Below, in pieces: positions 1 through 9,926 of a stretch of 64,000 bases of DNA. Each line of letters starts with the position of its first letter. The first letter of the stretch is position 1. The notes under the pieces were generated by a model that saw nothing but the letters and a program-made list of their open reading frames with translations, was not told where the DNA came from and searched no databases. This DNA is from Microbacterium sp. Marseille-Q6648 (GTDB lineage: Bacteria; Actinomycetota; Actinomycetes; Actinomycetales; Microbacteriaceae), in the NCBI RefSeq assembly GCF_943181415.1, contig NZ_CALPBZ010000001.1, forward strand, positions 310,001-374,000, given 5' to 3'. A program made the position numbers and the translations under genes.

Positions 1-732
1 GGCGTCGATGTCGAACACGTCGCGGATGAGGTCGGCGGTCATGACGTCGGCCGGCGCGCCCGCGGCGACGACCCTGCCGGCTCGGACGGCCACGATGTGG
101 TCCGCGTAGCGGGCGGCCATGTTCATGTCGTGCAGCACCATCACGACGGTGGTGCCCCGGTCGCGATTGAGGTCGGTCAGGAGGTCGAGCACGTCGACCT
201 GGTGCGCGACGTCGAGGAAGGTCGTGGGCTCGTCCAGCAGCAGGATGTCGGTCTCCTGGGCGAGCGCCATCGCGATCCAGACCCGCTGGCGCTGCCCGCC
301 CGACAGTTCGTCGACCGCACGGTCGGCCAGTTCGGTGGTCTCGGTGGCGGCGAGGGATTCCGCCACCACCTCGTAGTCGCGCGCGCTCCAGCGGGCGAGC
401 AGCCTCTGGTGGGGATGACGCCCCCGCCCCACGAGGTCCGCCACGGCGATCCCCTCGGGCGCGGACGGGCTCTGCGGTAGCAGGCCGAGCGTGCGTGCCA
501 CTTCCTTCGAGGGCAGGGAGTGCAGCTCGCGGCCGTCGAGCACGACCTGCCCCGCGTGGGGTGAGAGCAGCCGGGCGAGCGCCTTCAGGACCGTCGACTT
601 GCCGCAGCCGTTCGCGCCGATGATCGCGGTGATGCGACCGGCGGGGACGTCGAGATCCAGATCGTCCACGATCGTGCGGTCGCCGTACGACAGCGACAGC
701 GACCGGGCGGACAGCTGGTGGGACAAGGTCAC
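1..732 (-). CDS. Iron-siderophore/heme ABC transporter ATP-binding protein, C-terminus cut by window edge
   Basis: This is the cytoplasmic ATPase of the iron importer encoded upstream of it. It reads from a GTG at 732 off the left edge, giving 244 codons of a protein usually about 255-270 aa, so only a short tail is missing. Visible motifs are Walker A GANGCGKST (residues 39-47), the signature LSGGQRQR near residue 142, Walker B LLLDEPTTFLD near 160 and the switch-loop His in VLHDMN. The length and motif spacing match the FecE/BtuD group serving iron complexes or cobalamin. The start overlaps the upstream permease stop by 4 bp (GTGA), so the two are translationally coupled. The exact substrate cannot be read from sequence; the DtxR-like box before the operon argues for iron. 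Confidence 0.93.
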   Translation of the reverse strand, partial: MTLSHQLSARSLSLSYGDRTIVDDLDLDVPAGRITAIIGANGCGKSTVLKALARLLSPHAGQVVLDGRELHSLPSKEVARTLGLLPQSPSAPEGIAVADLVGRGRHPHQRLLARWSARDYEVVAESLAATETTELADRAVDELSGGQRQRVWIAMALAQETDILLLDEPTTFLDVAHQVDVLDLLTDLNRDRGTTVVMVLHDMNMAARYADHIVAVRAGRVVAAGAPADVMTADLIRDVFDIDA

Positions 733-1778
733 AGGGAGCCTCCGGAGCGGTTGATCCTGATGAGAAGGAAGATGAGGTACGGCGCCCCGAGGACGCCGGT
801 GATCACCCCGACGGGGTAGCGGTTGTCGAACGCGAACTGGCCGACGAGGTCCGCAGCGAGCACGAGCAGGATGCCGACCATCGCCGATGGAAGCAGGAGT
901 GGGGTTCCGGGTCCGACCAGACGCGCCGCGATCGGCCCCGACATGAACGCCACGAAAGCGATGGGTCCCGCGGCCGCGGTGGCCACCGCCAGAAGGGCCA
1001 CGGCGGCGAGGATGAGAAGGATGCGGGTGCGCTGCACCGAGACCCCCAGACTCGACGCGGAGTCGTCCCCCAGCCGGAGCAGCCCGAGGGGTCGGCCCTG
1101 CAGGAGCAGAACGGGGCCCAGGACCGCGCACGCGATGGCCACGGGGGCGATGACCGACCAGGAGGCGCTGTTGAGGCTGCCGGTCAGCCAGCGCATCGCC
1201 GCCTGCAGATCCCACGCCGGGGCCTGCGACAGAACGTAGGTCACGGTGCTGTCGAGCATCGCCGCGACCCCGATGCCGATGAGGATGAGGCGGGTGCCGG
1301 CGAATCCGCCGCGGTGCGAGAGCAGGTAGACGGCCAGGGCCGTCACGACGGCGCCGCCCAGCGCGAGGAGCGACACACCGGTCTGGTTGAGGCCCAGGAC
1401 GACGATTCCCACGACGGCGGCGGCGCCCGCGCCCGAACTGACGCCGATGATGTCGGGGGAGGCGAGGGGGTTTCGCAGCAGCGTCTGGAAGGTGACGCCC
1501 GCGACGCCGAAGGAGAAGCCCGCGAGGACGCCGAGCACGGCTCGGGGAAGACGCAGTTCGCCGACCGTGAAAGACGCGCCGGGGACCGTCTGGCCCGCCA
1601 TGACGCGCAGGACCTCGTCCGGCGAGTAGACGGTGTTGCCGACCATCAGCGAGACCGCGAAGAGCACGAGGATGCCGGCTCCGAGCGCCGCGGTGACGAC
1701 AGCGCGTCGTCGCGCACGCCGGCGGCGTCCGGCCACCACCGTGGCGACGGATGCGGGGAGGAGCGCCGCGGACGTCAC
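729..1778 (-). CDS. FecCD-family iron ABC transporter permease
   Basis: 349-aa polytopic membrane protein of the FecCD/BtuC family, which forms half of the channel of a type II importer. An Arg-rich cytoplasmic N-terminus precedes the first membrane helix. Family motifs seen include LPRAVLGVLAG near residue 100, RNPLASPDIIGVSSGAGAAA, and the late AGPIAFVAFMSGPIAARLVG segment that contacts the ATPase. It is the third gene of the operon binding protein-permease-permease-ATPase and overlaps both neighbours by 4 bp. Two different permeases imply a heterodimeric channel. Length is typical for the family. Confidence 0.94.
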   Translation of the reverse strand: MTSAALLPASVATVVAGRRRRARRRAVVTAALGAGILVLFAVSLMVGNTVYSPDEVLRVMAGQTVPGASFTVGELRLPRAVLGVLAGFSFGVAGVTFQTLLRNPLASPDIIGVSSGAGAAAVVGIVVLGLNQTGVSLLALGGAVVTALAVYLLSHRGGFAGTRLILIGIGVAAMLDSTVTYVLSQAPAWDLQAAMRWLTGSLNSASWSVIAPVAIACAVLGPVLLLQGRPLGLLRLGDDSASSLGVSVQRTRILLILAAVALLAVATAAAGPIAFVAFMSGPIAARLVGPGTPLLLPSAMVGILLVLAADLVGQFAFDNRYPVGVITGVLGAPYLIFLLIRINRSGGSL

Positions 1779-2821
1779 AGTTCCCTCACCCGCTGGCGCC
1801 GGACGATCCAGATGAACACCGGCGCGCCGACGAAAGCGGTGATGATCCCCACCGGGATCTCCTCCGGACGCGCCACCACCCGCCCGAGCACGTCACCGGC
1901 GACCAGCAGAGCGCTCCCCGCGACCGCGGCGAACGGCAGCAGCCAGCGATGATCGCTCCCCACCAGCATCCGGCACAGATGCGGGATCACGAGCCCGACG
2001 AAGGCGATCGGACCCGCCACCGCGGTGGCGGCCCCGACGAGGATGACGGCACCGGCCGAGGCGATGAGGCGGGTGCGCGAGACCCGCTCGCCGAGTCCGG
2101 CGGCCAGCTCGTCGCCGAGCGCCAGGGAGTTCATTCCCCGCGCCGCCGCGAGGCAGATGAGCGTGCCGAGCAGGAGGACCGGCGCGACGGCGGCGATGCG
2201 GTCCCATGTCGCTCCACCGACACCGCCGATCTGCCAGAACCGGAAGCTCTCGAGGATGTCGACGCGGGGGAGGAGGATCGCGCTCACCAGGGATGCGAAC
2301 GCCGCCGATGTGGCGGCACCGGCCAGCGCGAGCTTGAGCGGCGTCGCACCGCCTCTGCCGAGCGACCCCACCGCGTAGACGAAGACGGCGGCGAGGGCGG
2401 CGCCGACGATCGCGAGGCCCATGGTCGGGTAGGGGCCGGTGATGCCGAAGAACGCCAGACCGGTGACGACCGCGAGCGCGGCTCCGCCCGAGACCCCGAG
2501 GATGCCCGGATCGGCCAGCGGATTGCGGGTGACGGCCTGCATCGTGGCGCCGGCGAGGGCGAGCGCCGCCCCGACCAGGACCGCCAGCGCGGTGCGGGGC
2601 AGTCGGGCCACGACCGCGGCCTGCGCGACCCCGTCGGTGGCGCCGGCCAGTCCGGCGGCGACGTCGGCGATCGAGACGTCCCTGACGCCGAAGGCGACCG
2701 AGGCGACGCACAGCATCCCGAGGATGCCCAGGGCGGCGACGAGGATCGCCAGTCTCACCGCTGCCGGACGCCGCAGCGCGGCGGTGTCCGGCAGCGGCGT
2801 GCGGAGCGCCTGGGTGCTCAC
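1775..2821 (-). CDS. FecCD-family iron ABC transporter permease
   Basis: 348-aa permease of the same family as its downstream neighbour and its likely heterodimer partner. It carries the hallmarks LPRTALAVLVGAALALAG, RNPLADPGILGVSGGAALAV and AGPIAFVGLVIPHLCRMLVG, the last being the coupling-helix region. About ten membrane helices can be drawn. The start codon overlaps the stop of the binding-protein gene (ATGA), and its own stop overlaps the next start, so the operon is tightly coupled. No anomaly seen. Confidence 0.94.
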   Translation of the reverse strand: MSTQALRTPLPDTAALRRPAAVRLAILVAALGILGMLCVASVAFGVRDVSIADVAAGLAGATDGVAQAAVVARLPRTALAVLVGAALALAGATMQAVTRNPLADPGILGVSGGAALAVVTGLAFFGITGPYPTMGLAIVGAALAAVFVYAVGSLGRGGATPLKLALAGAATSAAFASLVSAILLPRVDILESFRFWQIGGVGGATWDRIAAVAPVLLLGTLICLAAARGMNSLALGDELAAGLGERVSRTRLIASAGAVILVGAATAVAGPIAFVGLVIPHLCRMLVGSDHRWLLPFAAVAGSALLVAGDVLGRVVARPEEIPVGIITAFVGAPVFIWIVRRQRVREL

Positions 2822-3858
2822 CCTTCCTGGTCGAGCGCGTCGGCGAGCAGGGCGAAGTACTCGTCGACGCCCCAGCCGATCGACAGCGGTGACGGGTTCG
2901 CGGACGCCGCGAGGGGCGTCGAGTTCTCGAGCACGGCGATGCGGCCCTCGGCGATGGCCGGGATCTGCGACAGGAGCGGATCGGCCTGCAGGCTCTCGAC
3001 CATGTCGCCTTCGGGGTCGCCGTAGGTGACGAACACGTCGACGTCCTCGAATCGGTCCGCCTGCTCGGCGCTGACGGTGACGTAGAAGAGGTCGGTGTCG
3101 GCCGACTCCTCTTCGACGACGGCGGGGAGAGGCAGTCCGAGAGCGGTCAGAAACCCGGGGCGGGTGTCGAGGCTCGTGTAGAAGCCGATCTGGCTCAGGT
3201 CGGCGGGGTCGATGTACGAGAAGAGCAGCTTCGAGTCGGCCAGCTCCGGGTACTCGGCGAGGGAGTCCTCGACCGTGGCGTGCAGGTCATCGATGAGCTG
3301 GTCGCCTTCTGCGGCCAGACCGAGCGCCTGGGAGTTCAGCCGGATGGTGTCCTCGTACGAGGTGCCCCAGGCGACATCCGGGTACGCCACGACCGGGGCG
3401 ATCTTCGACAGCGTGTCGTATTCCTCCTGCGTCAGTCCCGAGTACGCCGCGAGGATGACGTCGGGTTGCGTATCGGCGACGGCTTCGAAGTCGATGCCGT
3501 CGGTCTCGTCGAACAGCACCGGAGTCTCCGCATCCAGCTCCTCGAGCTGGTCCTCGACCCACGGCAGGACGCCGTCGCCGTCGTCGTCGCCCCACGTCGC
3601 CTTGCTCATGCCGACCGGCACGATGCCGAGCGCGAGCGGGACCTCGTGATTCGCCCACGCGACGGTGGCGACCCGCTCGGGCTGAGCGTCGATCGTCGTC
3701 TCGCCGTAGGCGTGCTCGATCGTGACGGGGAACGACGCGGACGCTTCGGGGGCGGTCGACGCGGCGGGCGCGGTGCCGGTGTCGCTGGAGCAGCCGGCGA
3801 GGACAAGGGATGCGGTCGCAGTCGCGGTCAGCGCGATGGCGAGGCGGGTACGGGGCAC
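2818..3858 (-). CDS. Iron-siderophore ABC transporter substrate-binding lipoprotein
   Basis: 346-aa periplasmic-binding-fold protein (FepB/FhuD-like) that captures the ferric complex outside the membrane. The N-terminus is a lipoprotein signal with lipobox LVLAGC, lipidation expected at Cys23, followed by a Ser/Ala/Thr-rich linker. The mature part begins with the typical VTIEHAYGETTIDAQPERVATVAW strand pattern of this family and contains the PDVILAAYSGLTQEEYDTL segment. The start is GTG at 3858 with a GGAGGAA ribosome site just upstream. First gene of the operon; a DtxR/IdeR-like box lies 17 bp upstream of the start, so iron repression is expected. Confidence 0.94.
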   Translation of the reverse strand: MPRTRLAIALTATATASLVLAGCSSDTGTAPAASTAPEASASFPVTIEHAYGETTIDAQPERVATVAWANHEVPLALGIVPVGMSKATWGDDDGDGVLPWVEDQLEELDAETPVLFDETDGIDFEAVADTQPDVILAAYSGLTQEEYDTLSKIAPVVAYPDVAWGTSYEDTIRLNSQALGLAAEGDQLIDDLHATVEDSLAEYPELADSKLLFSYIDPADLSQIGFYTSLDTRPGFLTALGLPLPAVVEEESADTDLFYVTVSAEQADRFEDVDVFVTYGDPEGDMVESLQADPLLSQIPAIAEGRIAVLENSTPLAASANPSPLSIGWGVDEYFALLADALDQEG

Positions 3859-3874
3859 GATTCCTCCGGGTGAG

Positions 3875-3893
3875 TAAGGTAAGCCTTACATTA
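3875..3893 (-). promoter_or_regulatory. DtxR/IdeR-like iron box
   Basis: A 19-bp site TAAGGTAAGCCTTACATTA that agrees with the DtxR/IdeR consensus TWAGGTTAGSCTAACCTWA at 16 of 19 positions by my count. It contains the perfect inverted repeat GTAAGG-N4-CCTTAC. It lies directly upstream of the iron-importer operon, where a metal-loaded DtxR/IdeR repressor would block transcription under iron sufficiency. The regulator itself is not in this window. Confidence 0.75.
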
Positions 3894-3955
3894 CCCAAGA
3901 GGCCGCGTGCGTGCGAATTCGCCGATGTCCATGACGGCGGATGTCCCCGAGAACG

Positions 3956-3996
3956 CCGACGGCGCCGGATGCGTGATCTGCATCCGGCGCCGTCGG
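3956..3996 (-). terminator. Strong hairpin terminator downstream of bioY
   Basis: Perfect 17-bp stem (3956-3972 with 3980-3996) around a 7-nt loop. It sits between the bioY stop and the promoter of the iron operon. There is no T-tract, as is common for high-GC actinobacterial terminators. The stem contains the recurring GGATGC/GCATCC element seen at several other hairpins in this window. Confidence 0.65.
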
Positions 3997-4010
3997 GGAA
4001 AGTGGTCCGG

Positions 4011-4643
4011 TCAGCCCTTGCGCGCGTCCGCCGCCCGGACGGCCGCCCACGCGCCGGGGATGACGAGCGCCGCGATCGCGGCCTTCACCACACCGCCGAG
4101 GATGAAGGGGAACAGGCCCGCCTCGAGCAGCTGCCAGAACGACAGCTCGAGCCCCATCACGGCGTTGAGGATGATCGCCATGTACGGGATGCCGAAGACG
4201 AAGGGCACTGCGCTGGCGGCGATGAACCCGACGAAGGCCAGCCACGGCTTGCGATCCCACGCCCGCTCGGCGAACCAGCCCGCGACGAAGGCGGCCACGA
4301 TGAACCCGATGATGAATCCGAAGCTGGGCTTGCCGACGGCGGCGATCGAACCGGTGAAGTCTGCGAAGACGGGAAGACCCGCCAGGCCCGCGGCCATGTA
4401 GGTGACGAGCGCGGCAGCGCCGCGGCGTGCTCCCAGAGCGGCCCCGACGACGATGACGGCCAGGGTCTGACCGGTGATCGGAACCGGCCACAGCGGGATC
4501 GACGCCTGCGCCAGCACGGCGACGAGGGCGGCGCCGGCGACGACGAGCCCGGCATCGACGGCGAGTGCGAGCGCTCGGGAGGATGGGCGGGCGATGACGT
4601 CGGCGAGGACCCGACGTCGGGAGGGTGCGGCGGCCAGGGTCAT
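4011..4643 (-). CDS. bioY: Biotin transporter BioY
   Basis: 210-aa integral membrane S-component that binds biotin for uptake. After an Arg-rich N-terminus, about six hydrophobic helices follow. Recognisable BioY features are IPLWPVPITGQTLAVIVVG near residue 50, the GAALGARRGAAALVTYMAAGLAGLPVFA segment and GKPSFGFIIGF. The start ATG has an AAGGAG site 5 nt upstream. No BioM/BioN energising genes are adjacent, so it works alone or with a shared ECF module encoded elsewhere. It ends before a strong hairpin and is transcribed away from the ABC-F gene. Confidence 0.93.
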   Translation of the reverse strand: MTLAAAPSRRRVLADVIARPSSRALALAVDAGLVVAGAALVAVLAQASIPLWPVPITGQTLAVIVVGAALGARRGAAALVTYMAAGLAGLPVFADFTGSIAAVGKPSFGFIIGFIVAAFVAGWFAERAWDRKPWLAFVGFIAASAVPFVFGIPYMAIILNAVMGLELSFWQLLEAGLFPFILGGVVKAAIAALVIPGAWAAVRAADARKG

Positions 4644-4696
4644 GGGTGCTCCTTCGGCGTGGGGGTTCCCGGGACGGCGCCCGGGGCATCGCGACT

Positions 4697-4702
4697 TATA
4701 CT
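4697..4702 (+). promoter_or_regulatory. -10 element of the ABC-F gene
   Basis: TATACT, a near-consensus -10 hexamer, lies 59 bp upstream of the GTG start of the ABC-F gene in the divergent gap with bioY. No clear -35 partner is visible. The complementary strand also offers TATAAG for bioY, so the AT-rich island may serve both directions. Confidence 0.45.
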
Positions 4703-4761
4703 AGGGGGCTGGTCATCGACCGCCTCTTGTACCCCTTCACCGAACGAAACGGACAATCGCT

Positions 4762-6360
<1,599 letters not shown>

Positions 6361-6367
6361 CGCGCTT

Positions 6368-7246
6368 TCAGCGCGCGGAGGCGTCGATGAGGGCGTCCTC
6401 GTCATCCGCGTCGCGGTCGCGGCGCCGCGCGCGCGGCGCCGGCGCCGAGCCGGGTGTGCCGTCGTCCTCCGCGTCCTCCGCGTCCTCGCGTCGATGCTGA
6501 CGCTCGGTGCGGATGACATAGCCGATGAAGACGAAGCCCATGACGGCGAAGAGGATCCACTGGATCGCGTACGACAAGTGGGGGCCCGGGTCCTCCGACG
6601 GCGACGCGATCGCCTGGGGACGCGTCGCGGGCGCGGGATCCTCGTCGGCCATCAGCCCGTAGGCGCTCGTCTCGAGGTCCACTCCGGCGTCGCCGATCTG
6701 CTCGGCCACCGACGGAAGGTGGATTGTCGGCACCTGCCCGTCGGGCGCCGATCGTCCGGAACGGGGGAGCGGTTCGCCCGGCTGGAGCCGGGCGACGACC
6801 GTGACCGTCCCCTCCGGCGCGGGGGGGACGTCATCGGGCAGGGGGCTCTGCTCCCCGGGCAGCACCCATCCTCGGTCGATGAGCAGCACGCGTCCGTCGT
6901 CGAGTCGGAACGGGACCAGCACCTCGAACGCGGACGTCCCGCCGTGCGGCCGGTTGCGCACCAGCAGCTGTTCCCCGGACAGGTAGCTGCCGGTGAGTTC
7001 GACCTGCCGCCACTGATCGGCGGGGTCGAGTCGCCCGCCGGCGGGGATCAGCTCGGCGAGGGGCACCGGGGCGACATCGTAGTTCGTGTCGACGAGCGCC
7101 AGCTGCGCCGACCGCTCATCGTTCCTGGCGAACTGCCAGTTCGCCAGGAACGCGCACGCGATCGCGAACACCGCCGCGAGAGAGAGGTAGATCGCCCACC
7201 GACCGGCCGTCGGGAGGTTCTGCATGCTGACCCCGCGCCGGCTCAT
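6368..7246 (-). CDS. SURF1 family cytochrome oxidase biogenesis protein
   Basis: 292-aa membrane protein expected to help assemble the aa3-type cytochrome c oxidase. It has the SURF1 plan: one membrane helix near residues 16-38 (ending FLANWQFAR, matching the family LGxWQ-type motif), an extracytoplasmic domain with VELTGSYLSGEQLLVRNRP and LLIDRGWVLPGEQSPLPDD, and a second helix near 235-255. The C-terminal 35 residues are a charged Glu/Asp/Arg tail. I chose ATG at 7246 because it overlaps the stop of the upstream small gene by 4 bp; a later Met is possible. Third gene of a three-gene coupled operon. Confidence 0.93.
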   Translation of the reverse strand: MSRRGVSMQNLPTAGRWAIYLSLAAVFAIACAFLANWQFARNDERSAQLALVDTNYDVAPVPLAELIPAGGRLDPADQWRQVELTGSYLSGEQLLVRNRPHGGTSAFEVLVPFRLDDGRVLLIDRGWVLPGEQSPLPDDVPPAPEGTVTVVARLQPGEPLPRSGRSAPDGQVPTIHLPSVAEQIGDAGVDLETSAYGLMADEDPAPATRPQAIASPSEDPGPHLSYAIQWILFAVMGFVFIGYVIRTERQHRREDAEDAEDDGTPGSAPAPRARRRDRDADDEDALIDASAR

Positions 7247-7464
7247 GTCGCGGACTCCGCGTCGGGGTCCAGAGGCACGGAGGCGACGGGGAAGTTCCGG
7301 GCGGAGAGGTACTCGCTGAGGAAGGCACGGTGCTCCTCGCACGCCGTCCAGCTCTTCACACGGTCGGGGGCGTGGATGCGGGGGTTGCGCCAGTCGATGC
7401 GCCACGACGCCGGGGCGCGGCATCCGGCCCGCGAGCACACGGGCACGGCGTCGTCCACGATCAT
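7243..7464 (-). CDS. Small conserved protein with CxxxxC and CxxH pairs
   Basis: 73-aa protein. I do not recognise a characterised function. It contains a C10-x4-C15 pair and a C42-x2-H45 pair, a plausible small metal site, framing a Trp/Arg/His-rich middle (DWRNPRIHAPDRVKSW). Its ATG overlaps the DUF3099 stop (ATGA) and its stop overlaps the SURF1 start (ATGA), so it is a translated member of the operon and not a gap artefact. My recollection is that such proteins are sometimes labelled acetone carboxylase in actinobacterial annotations; nothing in the sequence supports that enzyme activity. Being embedded beside SURF1 suggests a role in oxidase assembly or metal handling, which is inference. 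Confidence 0.85.
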   Translation of the reverse strand: MIVDDAVPVCSRAGCRAPASWRIDWRNPRIHAPDRVKSWTACEEHRAFLSEYLSARNFPVASVPLDPDAESAT

Positions 7465-7826
7465 CCGCGATCGTCCGCTGGCGGGTTCTCGCTCGTCTCG
7501 CCCAGGCGGATGATGCGAGGGGCCGAGGACGGCGGCTCGACACGAGCCGGCGGAGCTGCCGGGAGCGCGCGCTCCGGGCTCTCGGGATCCGGCGAACGCA
7601 CGTCCTCGCCCACGTTCGCCGTGACGACGGCGAAGTAGGGAAGCAGAACGGCGGCGGCACCCAGCACCCAGGTGTACCAGCCGTACGGGGTGATCACCAC
7701 CATGAGCACGAAGCAGAGGACACGGATGCCCATCATCACGAGATAGCGCCGCGAGCGCGCGGACGCCTCGTCGCGTGGTGCACGCGGCAGAGACGTGGCC
7801 GACTGGGCCCGATTCGAACTCTTCAC
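7461..7826 (-). CDS. DUF3099 membrane protein
   Basis: 121-aa protein with two central membrane helices: YLVMMGIRVLCFVLMVVI (around residues 28-45) and WYTWVLGAAAVLLPYFAVV (around 50-68), joined by the short TPYGW turn typical of DUF3099. The N-terminus is basic, and the C-terminal half is Pro/Glu-rich and probably disordered in the cytoplasm. Function unknown in the family. First gene of the DUF3099-small protein-SURF1 operon, each pair overlapping by 4 bp. Confidence 0.88.
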   Translation of the reverse strand: MKSSNRAQSATSLPRAPRDEASARSRRYLVMMGIRVLCFVLMVVITPYGWYTWVLGAAAVLLPYFAVVTANVGEDVRSPDPESPERALPAAPPARVEPPSSAPRIIRLGETSENPPADDRG

Positions 7827-7885
7827 GGTGCTTCCAGGGTACGCCGCCGCGGGGGTGCGGTCGCCGTTCCGGAGGCACGGATCCG

Positions 7886-8374
7886 TCAGCTGAAGGAGGT
7901 GCTGCTGACCGTGGCCAGGAACGCCGGCAGGACCGCGAACAGGATGATGAGAGCGAGCACGCTGAACCCGACGCCCACCCAGCCGACGATGGTGCCCGCG
8001 AGCGCCATCCCCCTACCGCCCTCGCCGTTCTGCTTGATCTGCGACAGCGACATGTGGCCGGTGATGACCCCGACGACCGATCCGATGAACGGGACGAGCA
8101 CGAGTCCGACGATCGAGGCGATCAGCGAGACGATCGCGAGGGTGTTGGTCTTCGGGGCCGTCCCGTAACCGCCGTACGCCGGTGCCGCGCCATAGGACCC
8201 CGCACCGTACGCGGGCGGAGAACCGTAGGCGGGGGCACTGCCGTACGGCGGGGGAGTGGGCGCCCCATAGGCAGGTGGCTGCGGAGCGGAGGGGGATGCC
8301 GGCGGCGGATAGGCTCCGCCGGCGGACGGGGACGGCGGATCGGCGGGCTGCCCGCCGGGGGTGTTCTCGCTCAC
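7886..8374 (-). CDS. DUF4190 membrane protein with Pro/Tyr-rich N-terminus
   Basis: 162-aa protein. Residues 1-75 are low-complexity Pro/Ala/Gly/Tyr repeats (PPAYG, APAYGG), a cytoplasmic disordered region often seen in actinobacterial membrane proteins. Two hydrophobic helices follow (NTLAIVSLIASIVGLVLVPFIGSV and the last 40 residues) with the DUF4190 signature GHMSLSQIKQNGEGGRGMALAG between them. The GTG start at 8374 precedes the repeat. A longer reading upstream is only an open antisense frame of the reductase gene. Function unknown. Confidence 0.88.
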   Translation of the reverse strand: MSENTPGGQPADPPSPSAGGAYPPPASPSAPQPPAYGAPTPPPYGSAPAYGSPPAYGAGSYGAAPAYGGYGTAPKTNTLAIVSLIASIVGLVLVPFIGSVVGVITGHMSLSQIKQNGEGGRGMALAGTIVGWVGVGFSVLALIILFAVLPAFLATVSSTSFS

Positions 8375-8449
8375 GCGTGGGGCCTTTCTCGAGGTGGCAC
8401 CCTCAGCGTTCCAGCGCGCGAGCCCGGGTGTCAAACGGCGCGCCGATAG

Positions 8450-9202
<753 letters not shown>

Positions 9203-9229
9203 CCCGGACGCGGATGCGCAGGACCCGGC

Positions 9230-9871
9230 TCAGGGCAGGAGCGGGATGACCTGTGCGAGATCGACGGGGCCGATGACGACGTCAGCGCGCTCGCGCACCG
9301 CCGGCTTGGCGTTGAAGGCGACGCCCAGCCCGGCGACGGCCATCATCTGGAGGTCGTTCGCACCGTCCCCGATGGCGAACGTGCGCGAGAGGGGAACGTC
9401 GTAGAAGTGGGCCCATTCGCGCAGCGTCGCGGCCTTGACCGCCGCGTCGACGATCGCACCGTCGACGGTGCCGGCCAGCATCCCCTCGCGCACGTCGAGG
9501 CGATTCGCGCGCCACACGTCGACGCCGAGGGCGGGGGCGATCTCATCGAGGATCTCGTGGAAGCCGCCCGACACCACCCCGACGATCCCGTCGCGCCGGT
9601 GGACCGCGTCGATGAGCTCGGCCACGCCCGGGGTGGGCTCGATGCGCGAGATGACGCGTTCGAAGCGTGAGACCGGCACGCCTGCGAGCACCGAGACCCT
9701 CGCCCGGAGGCTGGCGGCGAAATCGACCTCACCGCGCATCGCGGCCTCGGTCGCTGCGGCGACCTCTTCGCCGCGGCCGGCCTCGTCAGCGATGAGCTCG
9801 ATGACCTCGTTGCGGATCAGTGTCGAATCGGCATCGAGGACGACCAGGAGACGCGCGGAGGGCGAGGGCAT
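9230..9871 (-). CDS. serB: Phosphoserine phosphatase SerB
   Basis: 213-aa HAD-superfamily phosphatase for the last step of serine synthesis. Catalytic motif I is DADST (nucleophile Asp near residue 13), motif II is in VVSGGF, the Lys is in AAVKAATLREWA, and motif III is GDGANDLQM. The cap insertion has RGEVDFAASLRARVSVLAG, characteristic of SerB. It lacks the N-terminal ACT domain found in longer SerB forms. Stand-alone gene, convergent with fabG. Confidence 0.93.
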   Translation of the reverse strand: MPSPSARLLVVLDADSTLIRNEVIELIADEAGRGEEVAAATEAAMRGEVDFAASLRARVSVLAGVPVSRFERVISRIEPTPGVAELIDAVHRRDGIVGVVSGGFHEILDEIAPALGVDVWRANRLDVREGMLAGTVDGAIVDAAVKAATLREWAHFYDVPLSRTFAIGDGANDLQMMAVAGLGVAFNAKPAVRERADVVIGPVDLAQVIPLLP

Positions 9872-9926
9872 GCTCTCACGCTAGCGCCGCGGGAGTGCTG
9901 GTCCCGCATCGAGGAGCCGCGCGGCG

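Noticed and set aside
4644-4761. Riboswitch upstream of the ABC-F gene or bioY
   Set aside because: The 118-bp gap shows only an AT-rich promoter island and a short GC hairpin, not a known riboswitch or resistance attenuator.
7243-7464. Label acetone carboxylase for the 73-aa protein
   Set aside because: Far too short and without carboxylase motifs; the label has no sequence support.
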